Assembly (NCBI GenBank): GCA_028023455.1
Contig: JAQFVV010012416.1
Coordinates: forward strand, 8,625,967 to 8,689,966
Reading direction: 5' to 3'
Source of the DNA: Epiperipatus broadwayi
Lineage: Eukaryota; Onychophora; Udeonychophora; Euonychophora; Peripatidae
Length of the DNA stretch: 64,000 nucleotides
Part shown: positions 1 through 11,887 of the stretch, one piece after another
How the letters are laid out: the number at the start of each line of letters is the position of its first letter
How positions within the stretch are numbered: the stretch's first letter is position 1
The notes under the pieces: model-generated
Databases searched by the model: none
The model's input: the letters and a program-made list of their open reading frames with translations, nothing else
Told to the model about the DNA's origin: nothing
Program-made: the position numbers and the translations under genes

Positions 1-239
1 TACATTCTTCCACATTTATGTGGTATTTCATAGGTGTACTTTTTGTTTTCCAGCATTTTAAGTTTAGGTTTTGTAAATGTTAAAATTCCTATTAGGGTGT
101 TATAGTTTTTGAATGTTGTACTGATGTTAGCAGTTTTTCTTTAGTTTGTCTATTATTTCTAGTATGTATGGATACAATACAGTATCAATAGTTATATTGA
201 AAGATAAAGAAAACATTTGAGAGACAGCAAAAATTGAAA

Positions 240-1255
240 TCAATCATTTTCTATGATGAAACGAAAGCTATTAAGTCTTTCAAAGTAGACAAACCTATAG
301 TCAGTTTCTCTGCTGACAAAAGCAATGCTATGATTGCAATGGGCACAACTGATTATGATAACAAGATATAATAACTCCTCACAGCAAGCCAATACAAAAC
401 TCATGGCAAAAAATCAGATACTGAGTACAGAAACAAAGTTACAAACACTACTCAGAATGAATCACAAGTATTTCACTCATTCAGAAAAAAGTAAATTAAC
501 ATTGTATTTCAATAAAATTTCTCTTTTTATGGTCTGTCTAAAATCTATAAAAAGCATGTTCTATTAAAATCTATTGTTAGTTCTAGAAATTCACCTTGCC
601 TAAACTTGTCACTATTTTTTCTCAAAGTTCTCAGTCCTTTGGCATACAAGACAGTCCTTTATCAGGGATTCTAGACAGTTTGTAAAATTAATCAAGAACA
701 TGAAAATTAAAAGACCTGTCATATTAGAAAGTTTTGGTGTGGAAAGCTTATTCACAATAAATAGACAAAATATAAACATCAAATGAGAAAGCAACTATTG
801 GAACATTAATGTATCTAAACATTCCAAGCAGACAAACTAAAAAAAAATCTGCAGTGAATATAACATTAGTACAACCTTCCAGAGCCATAAGACACTAATA
901 GGAATTTTAATATCTACAAAACAAACTTGAAATGCTGAAAAACAAAAACTGCATCTATAGAATACCATGTAAATGTAGAAGGGTGTATATTGGTGAAACC
1001 AATCACCTCATTGAAAAGTGATTGAAAGATCACAAACTGATGATTAGGTAAGAGAAAACTAACTGATGATTAGGTAAGAGAAAGCTGACATGCTCAATTG
1101 AGAAAATGCACAAAATTTTGGATAGAAAGAAAAAAGTACAAAAAAAATTTAAAGAAGCTGCCCACATAACTATTGCAGATATTCATATAAGTCAACCCAA
1201 TGTCATTGTACATAATGACTGGAAGCCACTAATTAATCTTACTCTTGAGAAAAAA
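240..1255 (+). mobile_element. Penelope-like element relic (RT plus GIY-YIG endonuclease)
   Basis: Three decayed blocks lie in the order expected for a Penelope-like retroelement. Around 280-365 a frame reads FSADKSNAMIAMGTTDY, matching the N-terminal ADKGNA..DxxDY region of these reverse transcriptases. Around 650-784 a frame contains SFGVESLFT, matching the SFDVVSLFT motif. Around 931-1240 a frame reads IPCKCRRVYIGET, the GIY-YIG endonuclease start, followed by FKEAAHITIADIH and NDWKPL-like C-terminal pieces. Stops and frame changes interrupt all blocks, and the central catalytic part of the RT is missing. It is non-functional. The blocks were recognised by eye, not by a profile search. Confidence 0.75.
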
Positions 1256-1320
1256 AAGTGGACAAATCAGTATGACTCATAAACAAAAGTATATAAAATT
1301 TCTACTGACTGTTACTTTTG

Positions 1321-1400
1321 GCAGAATAGCTCAGTTGGTTAGAAGGTTAAATTCAATACTCAAGAATCTAAGGGTTCAGGTTCAATTTCTATGCTAATAC
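1321..1400 (+). repeat. tRNA-like SINE or tRNA pseudogene relic
   Basis: The sequence has an A-box-like TAGCTCAGTTGGTTAGA at 1327-1343 and a B-box-like GGTTCAGGTTCAATTTC about 30 bp later, the layout of a tRNA-derived pol III promoter. The acceptor stem does not pair well and the length suits a tRNA-like head without a clear tail. It is more likely a decayed SINE head or pseudogene than a working tRNA. Confidence 0.5.
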
Positions 1401-1539
1401 AGTCACTGGTCATGCCAAAAATACCTGCAGAAAAGAGGAGAATATTACCATTCAACTTATTGTGTTAAATACTAAAATGTAAAATTTCTCTAAAGACATT
1501 ACAGTTTTTAATATTAGATTATGGAAATAGTCCAACAAA

Positions 1540-1800
1540 CAATTAATACAAATGTTCATGTTATTTTTATGGATTTTTAAAAAGTTTTTGATCGTATTGA
1601 TATGAATTCCTTTCCTTATGTCTAGAAAAATATATAATTCATGGCAAGATTTTGAATTTAATGGAGCTTTAAGTGGCAAACAGTTGAATATGAAGTTCCT
1701 CAGGGTTCTCTTCCAAGTTTTTTTTAATTTTTAATCATTGTCAATGATATTGGGGAAATCTATAATAAAAATTAATCTATCAGTATGCAGATTATATTAA
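1540..1800 (+). mobile_element. Non-LTR retrotransposon RT fragment
   Basis: Broken frames carry successive reverse-transcriptase landmarks of LINE ORF2: a VFDRID segment (about 1585-1602, compare AFDxxDH), VPQGSLPS at 1695-1718, a VNDI segment near 1740, and QYADYI at 1780-1797, a decayed form of the catalytic [FY]ADD box in which the second Asp is Tyr. Stops and frameshifts separate them. It is a dead 3' part of an ORF2, probably jockey/CR1/RTE-like; the clade cannot be set from this. Confidence 0.65.
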
Positions 1801-2429
1801 TTTTAATTAATATAAATTCAAATATAGAATTTAATTTCAAAAATCTTCACATTAGATATAATAAAATTGTTGAATGGGTGTTTATTAAAAAAAAATAATA
1901 ATAATAAAAGCAAACAAAATTTATGCAAATACCTTCACCTCATTAGAAAAAAAAAAGTTTTGAAATTTTTACCTACTCCAACACTTGTACCAAATATTAG
2001 AATTCTCTAGGTGTAATGATTCTTGGATACAGATTGAAGACGTTGAAATGATTAAATATCTTTAAGTCATTTAATTTTCCAGATTCGGACATTTTTATTT
2101 TATATTTATAAATTATTTTTTACTCTTTTACAACATATTAATAATAATTTACAAGGCATTGCGTGAGTCTCTGTTACGCTATGGAATCACATTATATTGT
2201 TTTTCAATCCTTAATAGTTAAACGTATTAATAAATAAATTTGTCCATAATGTTGTTTCCAAAATATTGAAAATTATTTCAACTCAGTTATATAATGTATG
2301 TATATAATTGGTTAATTGTAATTAATATAAATTTTATTTATTTGTAAAAGAGGAGTATATATTGAAGCTGTAAATATTGCTGTACATATTTGTGCTTCAC
2401 CTAATGCCAATTATATAGCCACTAGCATG

Positions 2430-2502
2430 GGTTTGAACACAACTGTTCCATGTAGTTAGCACTAGCCTCTAGCTATAGGTCCCGGCCGATGCTATGACAC
2501 TT
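2430..2502 (+). repeat. Decayed SINE 3' part
   Basis: The end of this stretch, GGTCCCGGCCGATGCTATGACAC, has the same B-box flank and GATGCTATGACAC tail as the well-preserved SINEs at 25913, 28801 and 46624. The tRNA head is degenerate. The usual poly(A) is replaced by the TAA tract that follows, suggesting the tract grew from the A-rich tail. Confidence 0.6.
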
Positions 2503-2644
<142 letters not shown>

Positions 2645-3282
2645 TAAGAAATATTATTTTAATAATACAAAAATTTTATCTCATTATAGTAGCTCTCTTA
2701 GAAATAAATAAATCACTTCTTTTAAATACAGGAACGAATATGGAAATAGATTAAAAATTACAAAATTATTTCTTTAAAGATTTTATGTTGTGGCTGGGTG
2801 AGAGTATCCTTGTAATTTTAAGATCTTGTTTAATGGCGCTGATGTGGCGGTTTGATTACCTTCTATAAAATTAAAATTACCACTTTGTATGTTAATTCTA
2901 AATAGTACAAGATAATTAAAAGAATAACTAAAAAATATATTTTATATGTTTAAAATTTATGGTATTGGTTTGGTTTTATTTTATATTCTACATACTATTA
3001 AAAAAAATTTTGTGTCAAATCTAAACAATATAAGATTAATAAAATAAGAACTCATGTTTAAAATTTACGGTTTTGATTTATTTTTATTTTGTTTTATACT
3101 TTATTTTATTGCTTTTAATATACAATAATATTATTGTTATTACTTCATTATTATGTATTGTTTTATTATCAGATTATGTCCACTACTTTTTTGTAATGAG
3201 TATATAATACTTGTAAAAATCTAAAAATCAGTTGTTCATTGTCATATATAATCAAAATATATGCAATAAAATGATTTTTTTA

Positions 3283-3525
3283 TTATTACTACTACTGTTG
3301 CTGATACTGCTGTTTCATACTCCTACTGCTACTGTCACTATTACTACTACTCCTATTGCTGTTATTACTACTACTCCTACTACTACTCCTGCTACTACTA
3401 CTCCTTCTACTACTATTCCGACTATGACTCCTACTCGTACTACTCCTACTATTACTCCTATTATTGCTACTGCTATTACTAGTGGTGTTACTACTACTAC
3501 TGTTATTGCTGGTGCTACTACTCTT
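3283..3525. repeat. Imperfect TAC/TAT trinucleotide tract
   Basis: About 240 bp of interrupted ACT, CCT, ATT and GCT triplets. Its period of three leaves both strands open: a Thr/Pro/Ile-rich frame on + and a Val/Gly/Ile-rich frame on -. Neither looks like a real protein. I read it as an ageing trinucleotide repeat. Confidence 0.85.
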
Positions 3526-4925
3526 TTATTCATTATAAGAAAATAATTGAATGGGTTATTCATTTGGAAGTTAATAAGAAATTCTATTGGATCACAGTCC
3601 ATGAATCTTGTGCTCTAAAGTCTACCATTGCATCAAACAAAGCAGGAATATCCATTATAATTATTAAGTTAATATAATAAAATGTGTTTGTGGATGCTCG
3701 TTCTTAATAAAAACTGCATTTAATAAGTGTGTATACAACACTTGTCTTATGGAATAACATTTTGTTAGCTTCCAAATTGTGAATAATGATATTAAAAATT
3801 AGGTTGGTTAAGTTTGTCTGAAACTGAAGATTTTAGTAGGTAAAATATCTTTAATCCAAAATCCCTATGCCTAGGGCTTAGATTTGTCAATATTTTGAAC
3901 TTTAAGAATATACCTTTTATCTCCTCTTTGTAAATCCAAACTCTTTTGAAAAATAAACAATTGATTTTATTATCTTTAATTTTGTTCATATATATCATTA
4001 AAAGCCAGTCAACACTTAGATAATCCCAATATCAATAACAATCAAGAATTTCCTACCGTCATCAAGGCATCCTTCTTTTAACAATAAAGTTGGGATCCCA
4101 CCCTTATTAATGGTCTAAAATACTTATATAGAGACTAAAGATTGCAACTTGACTACATAGATTGAAATTCTTGATAGAAAGAAGTTTAAATAAACCTCTT
4201 TAAATAGGTAAATACAACCTATTCTGAATGCAGACTAATAAATAGTCAATTATAATATTACAAACTGCAATTATAAATTTCAATTTGCACCCAAAGTATT
4301 ACTTAAATAATAAGTGTAATAATGTTCATGGCTAAATGGGTTTATAAGTAATCATTAAATTCCAGTCAATACTTAGACAATCCCAATATCAATAAAATTC
4401 ACCAATTACAAAATATGTTTATTTTTAAATTAGTATAAAACAAATTTATAATAGTAATTAAACCAAAAATCAAAACAATAACATATTTTTCTGATTACTA
4501 TCTTTGTGATTCAATTTTTTTTTTTTAAAGTGAAGATCTTTCCACTTAACAATTCAATAAAATCTTTTTAAAAAAATACTAATTATAGCATTAATCATAA
4601 ATTAAATAGAAGTCTTAGATGAAATAGAAATAATAGGCAGCTTGTAGCTAGTAAGCTTACTAATTTATAGGCAATTTTTAATTTTATTTACAAATGAATA
4701 TACCCATTAATGGATTTTTTGCAAATGGTTAAGAATCATCTTTGGAATTTTTGTCCAGAAAAGCTTTGAATAATAGATATTTGGATTATTGGGTTTTATT
4801 GTTTATGTTACAGGAAGTGATAATTATGTAATTTTATTTAAATTAAAAGTACGTTAGTGTTTTTGTTTACTTGTAACTACAATAGTTAGTTATTATATGA
4901 TTTTTTTATATATGTATTGTTTCAG

Positions 4926-5106
4926 AATACAGCAAAAATTATTCACATTGAATCAAGACCAAGTAAAAAAAAAGGTCTTCAGTATGAAGTTTTAATCAAG
5001 TTTGAAAGTAACCGCAAGATATTATTGGAAATAGTAAAACATATAAAGCAGCATCCAGATATAGCAGATGTTACCATCTTAAGTGAACAACAAATTAATT
5101 TTAAAG
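4926..5106 (+). CDS. TH: Tyrosine hydroxylase exon: end of ACT regulatory domain
   Basis: This 181-nt internal exon follows the acceptor TTGTTTCAG and is cut at AAAG|GTATGT. It reads in phase 0 from Asn-Thr-Ala-Lys and ends one base into a codon. The product begins AKIIHIESRPSKKKGLQYEV, the second half of the ACT regulatory domain; HIESRPS matches the conserved HxE(S/T)RP segment of phenylalanine, tyrosine and tryptophan hydroxylases. A Leu/Ile-rich helix and the strand DVTILSEQQ follow. In this family the domain controls substrate access or feedback inhibition. The size and end phase fit human PAH exon 3 (184 nt, phase 1, from memory). The ACT start and any phosphorylated N-terminal tail lie upstream. 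The open frame runs past the donor only briefly, and the donor is 42 bp from a long tetranucleotide tract. Confidence 0.9.
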
Positions 5107-5147
5107 GTATGTATTTTATTAATGTTTATTTTGCTATTATGGATAGA

Positions 5148-5565
<418 letters not shown>

Positions 5566-6018
5566 TAGTTGAAGCAAAGATATTAGTTGAAGCAATATTA
5601 AATCTTCAAAGGGCCTTAGTTGAAGTAATATTAAATCTTCAAAATGCCATTTACAAAATCCATCTTTATTAACTCTTTTTGAAGATGTCCAACATACTCA
5701 TCAAATATAACAATGTTATCTTTATGTAGATGTTAAAGTTTGAGTATATAACTTAGTGTTATTATTTTAATAATGACCATTTAAACAGCTAATTAACATG
5801 CAAAGCAGAGTTACATAATACTGAGCAATTGTACAATACTGCTAATACATTTAAACTTATCAAATAAATCATGTTGATGGAGTTTATATTGTATCATTTG
5901 TATAGTATGGTACAAGAGCATTAGCATTGGTAATATTTAAAAGCTAAAAGAAGTAGAATTTAAAAATCGTTCAATAGATGCAATTTAGATTTCTTTTTTT
6001 TTTAGTTAGCTTTTTTTT

Positions 6019-6541
6019 TTGACAAGTTAGTTAATAAAACATATAAATATGGTGGTGCTTAGGACCGAGAAACATGATGGTGCTCATTACCTGATGGTCA
6101 TCTTTAGTATTTTTCAACCAATGACATATTACCCTGAAGGCATATCAAGCTAATCTTGTGATCTTTAACATGCCGAGTCCACGTGATCTGCAGACAAATT
6201 TTAGCAATTGCATTTGTCTGCAAATCACTTGGAGACATTATCTTAAAGATCGAAAGATCAGACTGATATGGATTCAGGGTAATACATCATTGGTTGGAAA
6301 ATACTAAAGAACCCAATTTAATGCTGAGGTAATCATGCTGAGGCAAGCTGTCCTGCATAGCCAGAAAAGTCTGAACTAGAGCCGACTCGAGGCAAGCTGC
6401 ACTGCACAGATGGAAGAGTCATACTTGGAACTCATGAGGCAGGCTACTTATATAGCTGGAAGTGAATTCCATTACTCGGCACAACTACCTCAGCATTAAA
6501 TTGTATAGACCATATTTATATATTTTATTAACTAACATGTG
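6019..6541. repeat. Fold-back element, about 520 bp
   Basis: The outer ends pair: GTTAGTTAATAAAACATATA near 6026 is matched in reverse complement by TATATTTTATTAACTAAC near 6515-6535. Inner segments also pair: TTTCAACCAATGACATATTACC (about 6112) with GGTAATACATCATTGGTTGGAAA (about 6279-6301). No open frame. It is probably a non-autonomous fold-back repeat. Confidence 0.65.
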
Positions 6542-6659
6542 TGTATATTTTTAAGACTAATATATTATACATATTAATCATTGAAGTAGTATTATCATTT
6601 GTCTATTGGTTTGGAACCGAATCTGTACATTTAGCCAATCACTATAGATAGCACAATGA

Positions 6660-6990
6660 AAGTTATTTGTGTTTGATATAATTTGTTTAATTAAAGTAAA
6701 GTTAAAATTGGAAAGAATAGAGATGCTACAGATTGTTTATCCAGATAAATTAAAAAAGGACATTCCAAACGTAAGTGATTACAATCAGAGTAAAACCTTT
6801 TAAACGATAATTAAAGATGGCTGAAATAATTTATATATAAAAAAAGACTTTATAGCTAAAAAATAATAATAAATGTACAAGATTATCAACTTGTATTCTG
6901 ATAACAAAAGCAAAAGAGAAAAATATATGTGCAGAAATCTAAAAAACTGGTGGAGAGTATAAAAGGAAGAAAATAACTTTGAATAAGGTC
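6660..6990 (-). repeat. Dispersed repeat also present in the duplicated region
   Basis: This stretch is similar, in opposite orientation, to the 3' parts of both duplicated units (about 10420-10700 and 12590-12850). Shared landmarks include TTAAAATTGGAAAGAA, ATCCAGATAAATTAAAA and GTACAAGATTATCAAC. It is therefore an interspersed repeat whose family also occurs next to the duplicated exon. It has no coding content I recognise. Confidence 0.65.
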
Positions 6991-9483
6991 TACTGTGCTT
7001 TTCTTTTTTGTCTGACTGTTCCCATACATCCCAAATGGAGGGATAAAAAGATAATTGCAGCTGTCTTGTGATCACAATGGCAGTTAGATGTCTCCATCCA
7101 GGACTACTCATATGCTGAACTAAGTCTTTGTGCAGGAGTGGACGGAAGTGTTCTCAAACACCTTTCATCATGAAGAGGTCACTCCAAAAAGCCTTCAAGC
7201 CCATCCTTAAAGCAGACCAGGAATGGGAAAATGTCTACAGAAGAAATCAATGAGCTCTTTCAACCCAAGAAATACATGTATGCTATCATAATCTGTGATC
7301 TCCATAAACCTGTGGAATTTACCAGTAAGTTAATGTTCAAATCCTAAACTTGTGTCAAATTAAATGTTTGCAAACTAAATTTAACTATAAATGTTAACTT
7401 TGAACTTCAAATACTGATAGAGACATTATTATAAAAAGGGAATTCATTTTATCCATGGATTACTTTCTAGAAGAAACTTAAAAGAGAATTAAATAGGAAC
7501 TATTTAATTATTTGATTAATATTATTATCTGGATGAGCTAGTATGTATGTGCTTTTCAATTTTATTAATTTATTGTTTAAATATTTTAATTGGTTTTAAT
7601 AAAATATTTTGCATTAATATGATAACACTGTTATTGTATGTTCTTCATTTGTTATTTAGATTTTAGTATTAAGGTTAGAGAATTGTATAAATTACCTATG
7701 CCAACATGTTCGTTTAATATACGAACGTTAAAAAAAAAATCTTAAAAAAATATTACATTCACTTATTTACTGTGAAAATTTGATGATGTGATGGTATCCT
7801 GGCACCCTTTTAAATAAATAAAAAAAATTATTCCTCCTGCAATTTGAATTGTAATAAATATGAGGTCAGTTAATCAGGAAATATAGCTTTATTATTGAAA
7901 TATCCGAACTCCTACTGGAACGGACTATTCTCATTAAACAGTTTGATTAACTAGCACTTTATAGTGCATAATATAAGGCCTGAATCAAAATGTAAAACAA
8001 CACAATATATATAAAGAATTGCATATTGTCTTTAAAATTGATATGGCATGGTGTGTAAAACATGTTACCTGCAGAGATTGATCATGTGACAAGTTATGGA
8101 ATGAAAAAAATAATATAGTGAAAGACTTTAATATCACTTCAATTAATTTCACTTTGCAATGCCACTAAATTGTTTATTATATGTTTATATTAAAACAGAG
8201 TACTAGAATTCTACAAATTCCATGGCACTAACCTGTAAATAAATAAATGACAATTATAGCTAGCTTTAGGCAAGAATGCCATCTTCAATAGGATTTACAA
8301 TTAAATTTTTTTAAAAATCAAAATCTCAATAAAATCACACAATATTAATGTTTTAAATTAATCATTTGATTACTTATTTATAAAAGTATTAAAATGAGTA
8401 CAAATTAACTCTATTTTATGGAATTAAATTATTAATCATATTGAATGAGATCACATTAACATGATTCAATTTTATGTTTGCAAATAAAATTTCACAGCAG
8501 AGAGCAATGCATTAATATAACTAATAAATAGAACATTTATTGATTTAGTAATTATCTACATATATATGATAAAAAGAGATAAAGGAGAAAAAAAATTGTA
8601 TTAACTAAACAAATAAATATCATTTAATGTACTGTAAGCATTTTATATATATATATATATATTAATGATTTGAAGCTACATAAGTATATAAATTCAAATT
8701 AAATATATAGAAATGGAATATATACATTTAGCAAGCGACTCTGATAATAATGATCAAAATAATATTTTAACACTGAAGGTTGGGCAACATGATTCTAAAA
8801 GTGTTTTTTTTTTTTAAATTTCTTTGTTTAGATTAAATGTAAAATTAATTTTTAGGTGTCAGTCTCTCTTAATTGGAAAGATTACTTCTGGATATTTTAA
8901 TATAATTGAGCATCATCATTGTAATGTAATGCCATTATCCTTGCTTGTCCCCCAGTAAAATGCAAGATTTTTCAGGGTTATTGGTATATTAAAGGCTTAT
9001 GTTCGGAATGAGTTCAGTCAGCAAAATCACACTAAATAATAAAAATAATAATTTATTTAAATATGAATTCATTGCATATACATGCAAAATATTGAATTGA
9101 ATAAACATAAACATTATATTTAAGGTCAAGAAGTTAAACATAAAGAAAGATCTTACCAGACAATAACAATGTTTCAAACTATGATTTTTAGAGAATGTAA
9201 GCTTACTATATATGTGTGTGAAAATCTTTAATACAGTCCTGGTTATGATTATTTTCCTTGGGTATCAATAATTATAGACAATGTAGATGAATGCCTAGAG
9301 ATTGGGTGTCCTTCTCTTCCTTTACATGTTTTCCTTTTATAAAGCAGGCAATGTTGCATTCTATGTAGCTTCAATGCATTCTATACAGCTTCAACATTCG
9401 TAAGTGGATACAACTGCAGTGTTCCAGGTTTTTTGATTAGTACGATTTTACTTTTTTAGCCACTCATACTAAATAGCCATTTA

Positions 9484-10871
9484 CTATTGTAACATTTTCC
9501 TCATCTGCTAGGCCTCTATTACACATATAATGTGTGAGTTGATCAAGTTATGCAAAAAAAAGAAAGTTTTGTTCCTATTTCTAAAAACATAACTATATTT
9601 CCTGATCAATTCAGCCTAGAATTGTTATGAATACAATTGCGAGCTGAATCAGTTTCTAATTTATAAATGAGGGCGCCAGAATCACTTAGACTCACTGATT
9701 CTGCATCAAACATATTGTAACTCATAAATTAAAAAGAAAAAATGTTTTTAAAATAATCGGTATTATATTATACTAGAATTATTTTTTTTAGATATTATTC
9801 CTGGAGCTTATTCAAAACATATTGGCAAAGGTAAATTATATTTTCAAATCTTACTAAACTAATATTAATAAATTTAATAATAATCATTAATAACTATTAT
9901 TAATAATGTACAAATGAAAAGTTCGTATTAGAAATATTTTTATTCTAACAAATTAAAATAAAGAGAAATTACTAATTAAATAAACTGAAAAGAGCACACG
10001 CACGTTAATCCAAACATGAATCAATTAATAAAAGACAATTTCACAATTACAGTTCACTTCCAAATTTCTTCTAGAAAGTTCCTTAAAATGAATGTCTCTT
10101 GCATAAGAAAATTAATGTCTCTATTGGGATTATTTAAACATATTTTTAAGAATTGTTTGCAAACATTTAATTTTGTCACAATCAGGAATGGTTAATCTTA
10201 ACTTACCGGTAAGTTCAGTGAGTTCATGAAGCTTGTAGATTACTATGCATAGTTTTTTTTGTGTGGGAGAATGAGCTCGGTCATTGGTTAGAAGTTGATC
10301 TTGTGGTCTATTCTACTAGTCGGTCATGAAGGCTTTTCTGGTGTCCATCTTCAGGAATAATGTTAGCAGAAGCTCTGGTTCACTCCAAAATGCAGAATGA
10401 AACAAGACGTTGATCAAACTGGCCTCTTCTTTTTATACTAGAGGTCCAGTTTTCAGACTTCTGCGCATACCTTTTGTTTGGAAAAAATATACGTTGATAA
10501 TCTTGTACATTCTTTATAAAATTTACATTACAAAGTCTTTATTTTTTTAGCATAATTCTGTCATCTTTAATCAGCTAAAATATTTTTCTTTTACCTTATC
10601 TTTTTACTTTTGGAATTCTTTTAATTTATCTGGATTAGTAATCTGCGTGTCTTTTGTTCTCTCCAATTTTAACTTTTATTTTTAATTACATAAAAAACAT
10701 GAATGACAATTTTAACTTCCATTGTACGTTTTAAAAAAATAAATTATACTAACCAGAAAAATCTAAAAATGAGTTTCTTTTGAAAGATCGCTAAATTTAC
10801 TTTTTTTTTCTTAGCTTTTAAATATCTTACCGAATGCCAATATATTTGTACAATATAAATAAACGGTACAT
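9484..10871 (+). repeat. Tandem segmental duplication, copy 1
   Basis: This unit matches 11580-13031 nearly base for base. It starts near CATTGTAACATTTTCC / ATTGTAACATTTTCC, passes through the 39-nt exon and ends at the shared CCAATATATTTGTAC...GGTACA. The offset is about 2096 bp at the start and about 2160 bp at the end, because copy 2 carries some 65 extra bases near 12490-12560. The units are separated by about 700 bp of non-shared DNA. The part after the exon includes a dispersed repeat also seen at 6660-6990. Substitutions are scattered through the intronic parts. Confidence 0.9.
9792..9830 (+). CDS. TH: Candidate 39-nt cassette exon, copy 1 (TH linker)
   Basis: Seen directly: 39 nt follow a long T-run and AG and precede GTAAAT, so both splice signals are good. 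Spliced to the ACT exon (which leaves one G), it reads D-I-I-P-G-A-Y-S-K-H-I-G-K and again leaves one G. The downstream exon completes that codon as Asp before PWFP. The exon is thus 1-1 in phase, adds exactly 13 residues, and removing it keeps the frame. It would lengthen the linker between the ACT and catalytic domains, where vertebrate TH, PAH and TPH have no separate exon as far as I recall. An identical copy lies 2096 bp downstream. Whether it is used at all is inferred only from splice signals, phase and identity of the copies. Confidence 0.6.
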
Positions 10872-11887
10872 ACCACTGAGACCAGGGTCAGGAGATGAGA
10901 ATAAAATAGGGGTTTACACTAAATTTATTCTTAAGTTTTTAAATTCATATTCATGTGGTTTTTTTTTGTATTAGTGTGCTGATTTATCTCATGAGACTCA
11001 TTCAACAAGTGACATTTGGCTTTAATGCCCACTTTTGGGTCTAACATGGCAGGAATGAGAAATATTTCCACATTCATCTGTGTCCTTTCCGCTTAAGCAT
11101 AATAGTAATGATAAGAATCCCAAGTTATAAGCACAAATGAGCATTACTCATCGTTTTGAGTCTTACAGGCTCGCGGCAGCTTGGCCCACCCTCCCTATTA
11201 TCGGGATCCTGCTAGAAATAGATTGATGGGCATATAAAGACAGTCTTGTTATATACCACACACACAGACTCGGGGCTATGCTTTTTCCCCTCTTCAGTAA
11301 CAGCCTACCTGGTCAAATACTTGTGACTTACATCTACATCAGCCACGATCGTGTTTTTTTAGACATATTAAAAAAAAATATTTTTTTTGTGAGTCATATT
11401 AAACAAATATTTTTATATTTGCATAATCAGGGTTTACTTAGTTGTGTTTTGTTTTTTTAAAAAAAAACTACTATTTAATCTCCGGCTATGGGCTTTTAGG
11501 TCATCATTATAATGTTCCTTATACTATTACAATATATCTCAGGTTGTGGTTGTTGTATTGGAGCCTCACATTGGGAAGCCATTGTAACATTTTCCGTGTC
11601 TGACTAGGCCTCTATTACACATATAATGTGTGAGTTGATCAAGTTATGCAAAAAGAAGAAAGTTTTGTTCCTATTTCTAAAACCATAACTATATTTCTTG
11701 ATCAACTCAGCCTAGAATTGTTACGAGTACAATTTCTAGCTGAATCAGTTTCTAATTTATAAATGAGAGTGCCAGAGGTGCTTAGACTCACTGATTCTGC
11801 ATCAAATATATCGTAACTCGTAAATTAAAATGAAAAAATATTTTTAAAATAATCGGTATTATATTATACTAGAATTATTTTTTTTAG
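9831..11887 (+). other. TH: Intron between the two 39-nt exons
   Basis: It starts GTAAAT and ends TTTTTTTTAG. It contains the rest of duplication copy 1, then about 700 bp of unshared DNA (10872-11579) in which I recognise no gene or named element, then the start of copy 2. If the two exons are mutually exclusive, this 2.06-kb interval would be where the choice is set, but no competing-site element was identified. Confidence 0.5.

Noticed and set aside
1321-1400. Functional tRNA gene
   Set aside because: A- and B-box-like sequences are present, but the acceptor and anticodon stems do not pair well and no pol III terminator sits at the right place.
3232-3602. Overlapping Thr-rich (+) and Val-rich (-) open frames of about 100 residues
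   Set aside because: Both arise from one imperfect trinucleotide tract with period three; no start context, domain or non-repetitive part.
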